NCBI RefSeq assembly: GCF_013359935.1
Contig: NZ_JABMCB010000192.1
Span: 310,001-374,000, forward strand
DNA: 64,000 nucleotides
Reading direction: 5' to 3'
Source of the DNA: Paenibacillus xylanilyticus
GTDB lineage: Bacteria > Bacillota > Bacilli > Paenibacillales > Paenibacillaceae
Of the stretch, positions 9,634 to 18,258 are shown one piece after another (position 1 is the first letter of the stretch; every line of letters begins with the position of its first letter). The position numbers were made by a program, and so were the translations under genes. The notes under the pieces are model-generated. The model worked only from the letters and a program-made list of their open reading frames with translations. It had not been told where the DNA came from and searched no databases.

Positions 9634-12600
9634 ATGCAGAGCTTGATACCACAACCGAAGCAGATTGCAGCGATTGAGGGAGGCCCCTTGCGACTGGATG
9701 GCGAGGCAAGACTGAGTCTTTACATGGAGCAGGATGAATCGAGACTCGAAATCCATTGCCGCCGCGCATTTCCCGGGATGGAATATACATGCTCAAGGAT
9801 AGATAAAGGTTATTGGCTTATTGTAGAACGTCTCTCAGGGAAGGAAACCCAGCAGGGAGACCACGAGGTCCATGGCGCCCATGAAGTAGATGAAGTACAT
9901 GAAGTCTTGAGAGGACAAAAGAAGAGCCAGGTCATCTCTAATTTCAGTTCATTTACCGAAGAAGGTGAGGCAGACCTGGGACTAGCAGGACGCCCACAGG
10001 GGTACAGGTTGAAGGTTTCAGCCATAAGGGCGGAGGTCTGCGCCCAGGATGCCGAGGGTTTGTTTTACGGATTGCAGACTTTGGTACAACTGTGTGGATC
10101 GGATGGAGACATCCCGGCGGTGTCCATAACCGATTGGCCGGATACGGCTGTGCGGGCAATGAATTTGGATTTGCGCCAGACGTTCTCGAAGCCGGAACTG
10201 CTGACAGCATACTTGGCGGAATTTGCCCGTTATAAGACAAACGCGGTTCTGATTGAATATGAGGATAAATTTCCGTTCCAGGCGTACCCCGAGTTCGCAC
10301 ATTCGAAGCATGCGTTAAGTCGTTCGCAGCTGGAAGAACTGAAGCGTAACGCCCATGAGCACTTTATAGAGATTATTCCGCTTCAGCAGAGCTTCGGACA
10401 TCTGGAATATGTACTTCGCCACAAAGCTTGGCGGCATCTCCGCGAGACAGAGCAGTCCACCGGGGAAATCTGCCCGTCACATCCAGAATCGTTTGGGTTG
10501 ATTACCAAGCTGCTCGCAGAGATGATCGATGCGCATCCGGACTCGCGCTATATCCATCTCGGCTGTGACGAGGTCTACAGCTTATGCGAATGCGAACGCT
10601 GCAAAGTCGAGTTTGGAGGTGTGCGGGAACGAGCCTTTATCGCCTTTTTGAACCGTCTGATTGCATTTACGGCAGAGCGGGGGAAACAGCCGATTTTCTG
10701 GCATGACATGCTGGATAAATGTCCGCCAGAGGAACTGGCCAAACTGGATCAGCGGAGTGCGGCCATGATCTGGATCTACAACGGGCGTAATATCGAAGCA
10801 GAGGTTACTTCCCATGCAGATAAATTCAGGTCGCTGGGGATTGATGTCATGGGAGCTCCAGCCGTCCGCAGCTTTGACTGGGCGGAGCATCAGAATTATC
10901 CGGTGCTGTCCAACCGGACGGACAACTTGATTCAGTGGGCAGAGACGGCAGGCAAGCTGGATCTGGACTGCATCGTTGCCACCAACTGGACGGGGCCATT
11001 CAGCCTCGGTGTGCCCTATGGTATTTTCGAAACCACTTGGTACCCCATGCTGCTGCATGCGGATCTGGCTTGGAACCGCAAGGCGGATGCCTCAACCTTC
11101 ATCGACCGATTCCTGGAACGCTTCCATGGCATTGATCCGGTTACCGGGCATAATCGGCTCGGCAATTATCGACTGGAGGATTATTACGAGGTGATCTGGA
11201 AGCTCCTGGACGAGGTGCGCGAGCATAAGGAAGAAGCGGAACTGATTGCGATTATGCATGATTATGAGGTGGCTACAGACCGTTCGCGAGCGATCCACAA
11301 GTATGCCTACCGCTGGGAGCTGTATCCCGGCGATGAGGCGGAGTGGCGTTCGCTGCAGAACAACTACACGAGAAACCGGCGCGGACGCGATAAGGTTTTT
11401 CCCCGCATGAAGGCTGCGCTGGAGCGTTACCAGTCGTCAGATATGGCAGAGCATTTTGTGAAATCCAGGTTTTATCTGCATGATTATTTGGAGCGCACGC
11501 TATATCATGAGCTGGGGCTGGATGCGACCTATGCGGAATCTGAACCGAAGACGATGAGTCTGGAAGACAAGATAGCCATGATGTGCGTAATAGGCACACC
11601 ATCGACTCGGGCCGAGCCGGATTTTCGCGGCAGAATGGCGCAGCAGCGGTTTGGCGGAATAGGCATCTTTCCCCACAATGTCGAGAGTGAGCAGCAGACG
11701 CTAGCGCTACTCACAGAGGTACAGAACATAGCCGGAGAACATGGAAGGCCGCTGCCTTATTACGTTTCAGTAGATGAAGAGGGAGGCACCCTGTCCAAAT
11801 TCAAAACCTTCTTCCCCTATATCCCGGGAAACCGGGCAGTTGGATTAAGCGAAGACCCGGAAACCGCCTATTTGCTTGGTAAATTCATTGGTAGTCAGTT
11901 GCATTCTCTCGGTATTCCGATGAACTGGGGACCTGTATTGGATGTGAACACGAATATAGATAATCCGGTCGTGGGTGTTCGCTCCTTCGGAGAGGACCCG
12001 CAGCTGGTAGCCCAATTCGGCCGCTCTTACATCCAGGGGATGCATGAAGCAGGTGTGGCCGTGACGGCAAAGCACTTTCCAGGTCATGGGCAAGTGAGCG
12101 GAGATTCTCATATCGTTCTGCCAGAATGTGATTTAACGCTTGAGCAGTTAATGGAAGGTCCATTGCTCCCCTTTGTGGAAGCAATTGAAGCTGGAGCGGA
12201 TTCAATCATGATGGGGCATCTGGTGTTTCCGAACATCCCGGAATCTGGCGGACTTCCGGCTTCACTCAGTCCGTATTTTGCCTCGGAACTGCTGCGGAAT
12301 AAGCTGGGTTTTGAAGGCGTAATCTGCACCGATGATATTGAAATGGGGGCTATCCGCAATCATTTCAGTCCGGATGAAGTAGGCGTACTGGCTGTTCAGG
12401 CGGGGAACGATATGATCCTGATGTGTCATACGCCAGAGTTTCAAAGCAGGGTGATCGCGGGTATTCTGGCCGCCGTACAGGATGGACGCATCAACGAGGC
12501 ACGGATCGACGAGTCTGTTCTGCGTATCAAGCAACTATACGGTAAATTCCAACAGTACCAAGCGGCGGCCCAGCCCATTCCCAGAGAGCAGTGGAAGGAG

Positions 12601-13074
12601 CAGGCACTAAAGCTGGCACGTAAGACCGTGAAAGTCAGCCGGGACCCGCAAGGCCTGCTTCCGCTTAACCCTTCGCTGAAATATTTACTCATTCTGCCGC
12701 AGCAGGAGCAGCTAACCCGGGCCGATAACAGCGGTGCAGCCGAGATCAAGCTGGCATCCTTGTTGAAGGATGCAGGCATGGCAGTGGAGATGCGCTGCTG
12801 CGCAATGAAGCCTGATGCGGAGGAGATTGCATCATTGGTGCAGCAGGCTGCTACTGCGGATGTCGTTATCCAGGGTACCCTCAATGCCCATCTGTTCACA
12901 GGTCAGCTGGCGCTTGCCGAGGCACTGACTGCGGTTAAGCCATTGCTGAATCTGGTGCTGCGCAATCCCTATGATGACAAAGCACTACCACAGACAGCCG
13001 GAAGCATACTGCTGTGTTCGACCTCTGATTATTCACTGCGGGCGCTGGTGGAACGGATGACAGCTTCGAAGTGA
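9634..13074 (+). CDS. Two-domain beta-hexosaminidase: GH20-like domain fused to GH3 (NagZ-type) domain
   Basis: 1146 residues with no signal peptide, so probably cytoplasmic, acting on imported oligosaccharides. The N-terminal part (about 1-170) is a GH20-type accessory domain with an acidic His-rich stretch near residues 75-92. The GH20-like barrel (about 170-600) has the Asp312-Glu313 pair in HLGCDEVY. The second half (about 640-1146) is a NagZ-type GH3 enzyme: KHFPGHG (about 812-818), the His/Asp dyad loop SGDSH and nucleophile Asp in TDDIEMG (about 899). Both halves would remove terminal GlcNAc residues but by different mechanisms: GH20 through substrate assistance, GH3 through a covalent intermediate. 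AGGAGGAG lies just ahead of the ATG, 10 bases after nagA; it is the last gene of the operon. Confidence 0.88.
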   Translation: MQSLIPQPKQIAAIEGGPLRLDGEARLSLYMEQDESRLEIHCRRAFPGMEYTCSRIDKGYWLIVERLSGKETQQGDHEVHGAHEVDEVHEVLRGQKKSQVISNFSSFTEEGEADLGLAGRPQGYRLKVSAIRAEVCAQDAEGLFYGLQTLVQLCGSDGDIPAVSITDWPDTAVRAMNLDLRQTFSKPELLTAYLAEFARYKTNAVLIEYEDKFPFQAYPEFAHSKHALSRSQLEELKRNAHEHFIEIIPLQQSFGHLEYVLRHKAWRHLRETEQSTGEICPSHPESFGLITKLLAEMIDAHPDSRYIHLGCDEVYSLCECERCKVEFGGVRERAFIAFLNRLIAFTAERGKQPIFWHDMLDKCPPEELAKLDQRSAAMIWIYNGRNIEAEVTSHADKFRSLGIDVMGAPAVRSFDWAEHQNYPVLSNRTDNLIQWAETAGKLDLDCIVATNWTGPFSLGVPYGIFETTWYPMLLHADLAWNRKADASTFIDRFLERFHGIDPVTGHNRLGNYRLEDYYEVIWKLLDEVREHKEEAELIAIMHDYEVATDRSRAIHKYAYRWELYPGDEAEWRSLQNNYTRNRRGRDKVFPRMKAALERYQSSDMAEHFVKSRFYLHDYLERTLYHELGLDATYAESEPKTMSLEDKIAMMCVIGTPSTRAEPDFRGRMAQQRFGGIGIFPHNVESEQQTLALLTEVQNIAGEHGRPLPYYVSVDEEGGTLSKFKTFFPYIPGNRAVGLSEDPETAYLLGKFIGSQLHSLGIPMNWGPVLDVNTNIDNPVVGVRSFGEDPQLVAQFGRSYIQGMHEAGVAVTAKHFPGHGQVSGDSHIVLPECDLTLEQLMEGPLLPFVEAIEAGADSIMMGHLVFPNIPESGGLPASLSPYFASELLRNKLGFEGVICTDDIEMGAIRNHFSPDEVGVLAVQAGNDMILMCHTPEFQSRVIAGILAAVQDGRINEARIDESVLRIKQLYGKFQQYQAAAQPIPREQWKEQALKLARKTVKVSRDPQGLLPLNPSLKYLLILPQQEQLTRADNSGAAEIKLASLLKDAGMAVEMRCCAMKPDAEEIASLVQQAATADVVIQGTLNAHLFTGQLALAEALTAVKPLLNLVLRNPYDDKALPQTAGSILLCSTSDYSLRALVERMTASK

Positions 13075-13199
13075 TTTGTCAGACCGGACTCGGACTGTAT
13101 ACAGGGTGGTGAAACGCAGCTAAGAGATTAAATGTCGTGTAGTCTCGCGACCTTCATCCTTGGAAGCAATTTAGCACTTTATTCCATAGTAAAAAGGTG

Positions 13200-13226
13200 A
13201 AAGCCCGCTATAATAGCGGGCTTTTG
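13200..13226 (+). terminator. Terminator of the amino-sugar operon
   Basis: A perfect 10-bp stem AAGCCCGCTA / TAGCGGGCTT with a three-base loop is followed by TTTT. It lies about 125 bases after the last operon gene. It may also help end the convergent SDR gene transcript, although on that strand the T-run comes a few bases late. The rest of the 13075-13290 gap shows no gene. Confidence 0.8.
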
Positions 13227-13290
13227 ATATCAAAGCAATCTATTTTTCCTTGATATATGAGGGTTCTTCATGATTGGAGCGGAACTCCAA

Positions 13291-14010
13291 TTATGCGTTT
13301 AAATCTGTTATTGCAGGAATATTAATTTCTTTTACGCAGGCTGCTTTGGACAGGCTGACAATGCATTTTACGATGGAAACCATATCCTGAAGGGGGATGC
13401 GTGTGCCATTATATTCAGCAAGTGCACGTTCGCTTCCCTCTTCATAAGGAATATCAGCTGCAAGCTCTCCGGGGTTGATGCATGTAACGGCAATGCCATC
13501 GTGTCGCGTATGCTCCCTCAAGGCCTCCGTAATTCCTCGAATGGCAAATTTGGAAGCTACAAATGAAACCTGAGTGTTATTCGAATTATTCAGACCCGCA
13601 GTCGAGCCGATCAGAATGATTTTGCCGGCTGTTGATTGCCGGAGATGGGGCAGTAGGGCCTGAATGCATACAATAGCCGACGTTATATTTACATGAATCA
13701 GATTAGAGATATCAGCAGGAGTGTCCTGATCAAACGTGTAATGATCCTCAAACCCTTCCTTTTCCCAAATGCCTACATTGTAAATGAGAACATCCAGTGT
13801 TTCGTTCTGAAGCGCGTCACTGACCACTTGGGCCGCATGGAGATCAGACAGATCTGCCTGTATCCATATGCGTTCTACGCCATCGCTCAGGTTCAAACTG
13901 TCAGGTCGGCTGCGAGACACTACCCAGACTTTATCGCCCTGCTCAGGCAGCCCCCTGACAAACGCATCACCTAATCCTTTACTAGCACCAAATATGAGAT
14001 AGTTTTTCAA
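13291..14010 (-). CDS. Short-chain dehydrogenase/reductase-like protein lacking the catalytic Tyr
   Basis: 239-residue SDR with the N-terminal nucleotide motif GASKGLG (about residues 8-14) and the NVG motif near 80. The active-site Ser is present in LIGSTAG, but the YxxxK position reads Phe150-Val-Ala-Ser-Lys154: the catalytic Tyr is Phe, read directly from the TTT codon. Either the protein is a non-canonical reductase or a binding/sensor protein. It lies immediately downstream (48 bases) of an HxlR regulator on the same strand and is probably its target. RBS AAGAAGGAG precedes the ATG. Confidence 0.85.
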   Translation of the reverse strand: MKNYLIFGASKGLGDAFVRGLPEQGDKVWVVSRSRPDSLNLSDGVERIWIQADLSDLHAAQVVSDALQNETLDVLIYNVGIWEKEGFEDHYTFDQDTPADISNLIHVNITSAIVCIQALLPHLRQSTAGKIILIGSTAGLNNSNNTQVSFVASKFAIRGITEALREHTRHDGIAVTCINPGELAADIPYEEGSERALAEYNGTRIPLQDMVSIVKCIVSLSKAACVKEINIPAITDLNA

Positions 14011-14058
14011 TCTAACTGCTCCTTCTTTTCAAAGTGTCAAGTCCATGGGTATATCAGC

Positions 14059-14421
14059 TCAAAAAGCGGGTTCTTTATTTTCCAATAGTACAATGTCTTC
14101 TCCCTGCTGCTGCCTTAATGCTATATTCTCCCGTCCCCATCCACACATCACATCCACAATCCTGTTGGCAGTAACTCCATATTCCGTAAGGCTGTATTCG
14201 ACTTTTGGCGGCATCTGTTGATACACATGTCTTCTGACAAGGCCGTCCTTCTCAAGCTCACGTAATTGCTGAATCAGGACCTTTTGCGAAATGCCGTTAA
14301 TATTGCGTTGTAACTCACCTGTCCTTTTCACGCCTGACATTAATAGACATATGATTAGCGCCTTCCATTTGCCGCCAATGATTTCGAGTGTTGCTTCAAT
14401 CCCCAGATTATATTGTTTCAT
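14059..14421 (-). CDS. HxlR-family winged-helix regulator
   Basis: 120-residue DNA-binding protein with the family hallmarks IGGKWKALII and PPKVEYSLTEYG. Start 14421 (MKQYNLG) follows CGAGGTGAAC; longer in-frame ATGs upstream would add residues with no family match. HxlR proteins often sense quinones or aldehydes through a cysteine near the N terminus; this one has none near its start, so its signal is unclear. It probably controls the SDR gene after it and the divergent reductase gene at 14621. The 14422-14620 gap would hold both promoters. Confidence 0.88.
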   Translation of the reverse strand: MKQYNLGIEATLEIIGGKWKALIICLLMSGVKRTGELQRNINGISQKVLIQQLRELEKDGLVRRHVYQQMPPKVEYSLTEYGVTANRIVDVMCGWGRENIALRQQQGEDIVLLENKEPAF

Positions 14422-14620
14422 ACAGTTCACCTCGTTCCAGCTGCATCCTGATGATGCGGTATAACTGTTTATTTTCTCACAATATTGTTGATGACGTCCA
14501 TACACACTTTGAGGTAACCATCTTACTTCATTGTGTGTATTTTCTTTTATTCAGGCTTATATGATAATGACCATATTCGAAAAAGAAGTCTGACCCTGAA
14601 CCACGAAAGGAATGTTAACA

Positions 14621-15175
14621 ATGAAAACACTCGTCATTCTGGCACATCCAAATATTGAGGTTTCAAGAGTGAATCAGCGCTGGAGAGAGGAACTGCTGCA
14701 ACACTCGAGCGATATTACAATCCATGAGATTTATAAAGCGTATCCTGATTGGAACATTGATGTTTCCAGAGAACAGAAGCTTTTGGAAGCATATGATCAT
14801 ATCATCCTGCAGTTTCCGTTATATTGGTACAGCTATCCGCCTTTGCTCAAAAAGTGGTTTGATGATGTTTTTACTTACGGATGGGCGTATGGGTCAAAAG
14901 GCAATAAACTGCATGGTAAAAAGCTGGGTATAGTCATGTCAATTGGGGATAAGAAAGAAAATTACACGCCGGAAGGTTCAGTCTCCTTTACAGTAGATGA
15001 AGTGATTACTCCTTTCAAAGCCAGCATTAATCATGTAGGTGCAGTAGTATTACCGTATTTTGCAGTCTTCGGTGCATCATTCCAGGCTACTGATGAAGAG
15101 ATTAACCAAAGTGCTCAAGATTATATCCGTTATATTTATGAGTACCAGAATGAAGTTGGAAACCTGTCTGATTAA
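14621..15175 (+). CDS. Flavodoxin-like NAD(P)H:quinone oxidoreductase
   Basis: 184-residue flavodoxin-fold enzyme of the NQO1/KefF/YwrO type. It opens with KTLVILAHPN (phosphate-binding loop of FMN) and carries QFPLYWYSYPPLLKKWFD and TYGWAYG, typical family signatures. It would reduce quinones or other electrophiles by two electrons with a nicotinamide cofactor. ATG 14621 is preferred over 14612 because GAAAGGA lies 11 bases upstream of the former and only 2 from the latter. It is divergent from an HxlR regulator, a common pairing for electrophile-stress reductases. Confidence 0.87.
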   Translation: MKTLVILAHPNIEVSRVNQRWREELLQHSSDITIHEIYKAYPDWNIDVSREQKLLEAYDHIILQFPLYWYSYPPLLKKWFDDVFTYGWAYGSKGNKLHGKKLGIVMSIGDKKENYTPEGSVSFTVDEVITPFKASINHVGAVVLPYFAVFGASFQATDEEINQSAQDYIRYIYEYQNEVGNLSD

Positions 15176-15197
15176 AAACATATATAGAAGGTAAATC

Positions 15198-15551
15198 TTA
15201 CAGTCTTCCAATTGCCACAATCAACGCCAGAACTACAAAAAAGATATTTACGCCGATCTCACGATACTCTGTTCGCCGAATATGAAACAGCATCCCGGAC
15301 AGTGCGACCGCAGCCAAAGCGATTGCGGCGATCGGCGTAAGCACTGGAGCCATGTTCAGCGCCCACGGCAAAACAAGGCCCAGCGCTCCAAGTAGCTCCG
15401 CGATTCCGATCCAAACAACTAGACTTTTCGGCACATCATTTACCCAGGCCCATGTCTTTTTTGACGACTCGATACCAACGGTTTTCATCCATCCCGAATA
15501 TACGAAGCCTGCCGCCAATATGATTTGTACGATCCATAACGTCACATTCAT
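15198..15551 (-). CDS. DoxX-family membrane protein
   Basis: 117-residue protein with four predicted membrane segments and the DoxX-like signatures FVYSGWMK and GIAELLGALGLVLP. Start 15551 follows GAGGGAAAAAG; the longer ATG at 15653 would add 34 residues overlapping the divergent promoter. Biochemical function of this subgroup is not established; members often travel with redox-stress regulators. Here it is divergent from an HxlR regulator at 15693, which probably controls it. Confidence 0.82.
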   Translation of the reverse strand: MNVTLWIVQIILAAGFVYSGWMKTVGIESSKKTWAWVNDVPKSLVVWIGIAELLGALGLVLPWALNMAPVLTPIAAIALAAVALSGMLFHIRRTEYREIGVNIFFVVLALIVAIGRL

Positions 15552-15692
15552 CTTTTCTTTTTCCCTCACTTGTTCTATTTTGATGTCTGCCTCTATACTA
15601 AAGTGAGAAAGCTCAATCAGGAAGTAGGCACTTAAACCTAACCAGGTAACCAAAAGTAAACCTTTGGCATAACCAGAAAGTGAGGAATAAGA

Positions 15693-16067
15693 ATGACGGT
15701 GTATTGCAAATTCGGAACGGCGCTGGACATTCTCACGGGCAAATGGAAATCATTGATTCTTCTTCGCCTGCTGAACAACGGTACAATGCGGTTCAGTGAA
15801 TTACAAAAAGCCATTCCGGATATTTCGAAAAAGATGCTGGCCCAGCAGTTGAAAGAATTGGAGTATCATGATATTGTGCATCGCGAAGTGTATGCAGAAA
15901 TTCCGCCAAAGGTCGAATACTCGATTACGGAGTATGGACAACTCATGAAGCCCGTGCTCCAGACCATGAGCGACTGGGGAGTCGGACATATGCAGCATAT
16001 GCAGAAGCTGTACGGTGAAGAAGATGAAGCAGAGGCAAACCCATCCAGCCTTCGGAAAATCGAATAA
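15693..16067 (+). CDS. HxlR-family regulator with N-terminal cysteine (YodB-like)
   Basis: 124-residue winged-helix protein with LTGKWKSLILLRLL, ISKKMLAQQLKELE and PPKVEYSITEYG. Cys5 (MTVYCKF) occupies the position of the redox-sensing cysteine of YodB-type quinone and diamide sensors, so thiol-based sensing is plausible. GTGAGGAATAAGA precedes the ATG. Its divergent neighbour is the DoxX gene, the likely target along with itself. The downstream terminator separates it from the convergent rhodanese gene. Confidence 0.88.
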   Translation: MTVYCKFGTALDILTGKWKSLILLRLLNNGTMRFSELQKAIPDISKKMLAQQLKELEYHDIVHREVYAEIPPKVEYSITEYGQLMKPVLQTMSDWGVGHMQHMQKLYGEEDEAEANPSSLRKIE

Positions 16068-16094
16068 ACGTTTCGGAATGAAACGCACGCTAAA

Positions 16095-16126
16095 AAAGCC
16101 CACAAAGATTGCGGGCTTTACTTTTT
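16095..16126. terminator. Bidirectional terminator between HxlR and rhodanese genes
   Basis: Stem AAAGCCC / GGGCTTT with an 11-base loop, flanked by A-rich sequence on the left and TTTACTTTTTC on the right, placed between two convergent genes. Confidence 0.7.
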
Positions 16127-16152
16127 CTAAGTATACAAATAAAAACGAACGC

Positions 16153-16992
16153 TTAATCTTCTTCCCCTGTCGCCACCGGATTCTCCTCATAACTAATCCA
16201 ATCGCTCCAGCTTCCGGAATACAACTTCACATTCGTGTATCCTGCTTCTTCCAGTGCAATCACGTTCGGGCAGGCTGATACGCCGGAGCCGCAGTACACG
16301 ATAATAGGCTCATCCTTCGCCAGCTCCCCGAAACGTTCTTCCAATGAACTTACGCCAGACCAACGGCCCTCGGCATTCAGTACGTCCTTCCAAAAATAAT
16401 TGGTTGCCCCCGGAATATGTCCGGCCTTGGCATCAATCGGCTCTTCCAGACCTGCGAAGCGGCGGGCATCACGAGAGTCGATCAGGACAGTTGATCCGTC
16501 CGTCGAAGCTTGTTGCACATCCTGCACGCTGGCGAGCATGTCCGGCTGCACGTTTGCTTCGAACGTGGAAGGAATCCGCACAGGCACATCCGTGGTTACC
16601 GGGAACTTGGCGTTTTGCCAAGCGGAGAAGCCCTCGTCCATCACATACACCTGTTCATGACCCAGATAACGAAGCAGCCACCATAACCGTGAAGCATTCA
16701 TGCCCCCTTGGTCATCGTAGGCAACAATACGTGCATTTGAACCGATGCCTGCTTTCGAAAGACGGCTTGCCAGCTCCGCTGAATCAGGAAGCGGGTGACG
16801 TCCGCCATGAGCAGACACGGGAGCAGACAGATCCTGTTCCAGATCGAGATAAACGGCGCCTGGAATATGTCCGGCCTCGTAAGCTTGTCTTCCTGCATCC
16901 GGTTGACCGAGCAGGAATCTGCAGTCGGCTATGACCACATCCGGTTCGTACATTCTGGCGAGCAGCCAGCGCATGGATACAATGTTTTTCAT
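16153..16992 (-). CDS. Two-domain sulfurtransferase (rhodanese)
   Basis: 279-residue tandem rhodanese, the SseA/thiosulfate-sulfurtransferase layout. The inactive N-terminal domain (about 1-140) carries GHIPGAVYLDLEQDLS and YDDQGG at the active-loop place. The C-terminal domain (about 155-279) has the active loop YCGSGVSACPN with the persulfide-forming Cys. It moves sulfane sulfur from thiosulfate or 3-mercaptopyruvate to an acceptor; which donor is used cannot be told. Start 16992 has AAGGCGGTG upstream; the in-frame ATG at 17076 would extend into the space after the EamA gene. It may share a transcript with that gene (about 100 bases upstream). Confidence 0.9.
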   Translation of the reverse strand: MKNIVSMRWLLARMYEPDVVIADCRFLLGQPDAGRQAYEAGHIPGAVYLDLEQDLSAPVSAHGGRHPLPDSAELASRLSKAGIGSNARIVAYDDQGGMNASRLWWLLRYLGHEQVYVMDEGFSAWQNAKFPVTTDVPVRIPSTFEANVQPDMLASVQDVQQASTDGSTVLIDSRDARRFAGLEEPIDAKAGHIPGATNYFWKDVLNAEGRWSGVSSLEERFGELAKDEPIIVYCGSGVSACPNVIALEEAGYTNVKLYSGSWSDWISYEENPVATGEED

Positions 16993-17091
16993 GAAAATAC
17001 ACCGCCTTATAAAGAGTATTGGGTTCCGATTGAAGTCTGTAGGATCAGACTCCAATCGTTCTTTTGCCATGCTCATTGTTGATGATACAAG

Positions 17092-18036
17092 TTACACTGC
17101 CGTAGGTTCGGCAGGCCCTTTCCCACCTACAGGTGCATCAGCCGGAATAGGTTGCGGTTTGGTTTTGCCATAGCGAATGAAGATCCATACCCCAAAAATA
17201 ATGACAACGCCGGCAATCATCTGCATCGCGCTGAGTGATTCACCAAGCAGCATCCAGGCCAGCAGTGAGGAGAATACAGGTTCACCGAGCACGCCCATGG
17301 ATACCGTTGTGGCATTCATATACTGAAGCAGCCAGTTAAAGAGATAGTGTCCAAAGATCGTCGGCACGATGGCGAGCAGCAGGAAAATCCCCCACTCAGA
17401 CGCTGCATAACCCCCGAACGGATGCCCCATGGCCAAGTTATATACCGCCAGCGTACATGCAGCGACGAAAAATACCCAGAAGTTATAAGAGAAGGCACTT
17501 AGTCCGGAGCGCAAAAATTGTCCAAGCAGCATATGGATGGCTACCGCAATCGTTCCAAGCAAAGACAGTAGATCACCTTGCAATGCCGTTCCGGCCAACT
17601 GGAAGTCTCCCGCCCCGATGGCAATGGAACCAAGCAGGGCGATGCCCATGCCGATAATCATCATGCGGTTAATCTTGGCTTTGAACAGCCAGACGGAACC
17701 GGCAAGAATCAATATGGGTTCAAGTGCGAGAATGACCGTGGAACTGGCGACGCTCGTAAGCCTGAGCGATCCCATCCACAGCAGGAAATGCAGGGCCAGC
17801 ATCATACCGGATGCGAGCAGCAATCCCCATTGTCTGAAGTTTAAGCGCATCATCTCATGCCGGTATTTCCAGACAAATGGAAGCATCAGCAGATTGGTAA
17901 GAAACAGGCGGTACATGGCGATGACAGCCACATCTGCACTGGACCAACGCACGAAAATGGAAGAAAACGAAATTGCAATGATGCCGACAACGAACAGAAG
18001 TTCAATGGATCTGCCGGCACGAAACAAGCTTGTCAT
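17092..18036 (-). CDS. EamA/DMT-family transporter
   Basis: 314 residues with ten predicted membrane segments in two EamA halves (about 15-145 and 160-290), ending in a charged Pro-rich tail. EamA proteins export amino acids, nucleosides or other small metabolites; no substrate can be deduced. AGAAGGAG lies ahead of the ATG. The gene is divergent from the polysaccharide deacetylase and upstream of the rhodanese gene. Confidence 0.9.
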   Translation of the reverse strand: MTSLFRAGRSIELLFVVGIIAISFSSIFVRWSSADVAVIAMYRLFLTNLLMLPFVWKYRHEMMRLNFRQWGLLLASGMMLALHFLLWMGSLRLTSVASSTVILALEPILILAGSVWLFKAKINRMMIIGMGIALLGSIAIGAGDFQLAGTALQGDLLSLLGTIAVAIHMLLGQFLRSGLSAFSYNFWVFFVAACTLAVYNLAMGHPFGGYAASEWGIFLLLAIVPTIFGHYLFNWLLQYMNATTVSMGVLGEPVFSSLLAWMLLGESLSAMQMIAGVVIIFGVWIFIRYGKTKPQPIPADAPVGGKGPAEPTAV

Positions 18037-18214
18037 GAATGTAGCTCCTTCTTGAAGTCAAATGGCATAAATCAATTCATTATACAGGAGAATGCAGCCG
18101 TAGGAAAAGCGAAGAAAGGAAAATAGATAAGCAGATTGTAACCGGGCTTGTAACTATTCTGTCATTCACCAAGACCGCTTTTCTATTAATCTTCTATATA
18201 GAGACATGAAACGA

Positions 18215-18220
18215 TATAAT
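18215..18220 (+). promoter_or_regulatory. -10 element of the deacetylase/lipoprotein operon
   Basis: A perfect TATAAT about 39 bases before the GTG start, with only a weak match (TTCTAT) at the -35 position 17 bases upstream. Confidence 0.45.
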
Positions 18221-18258
18221 ATACCAATAATCGGGAAATTAAGGAAGTGGCACTGGAA

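Noticed and set aside
16344..16934. 196-residue plus-strand frame opposite the rhodanese gene
   Set aside because: Antisense to well-conserved rhodanese motifs; composition rich in Arg, Pro and His as expected for a shadow frame.
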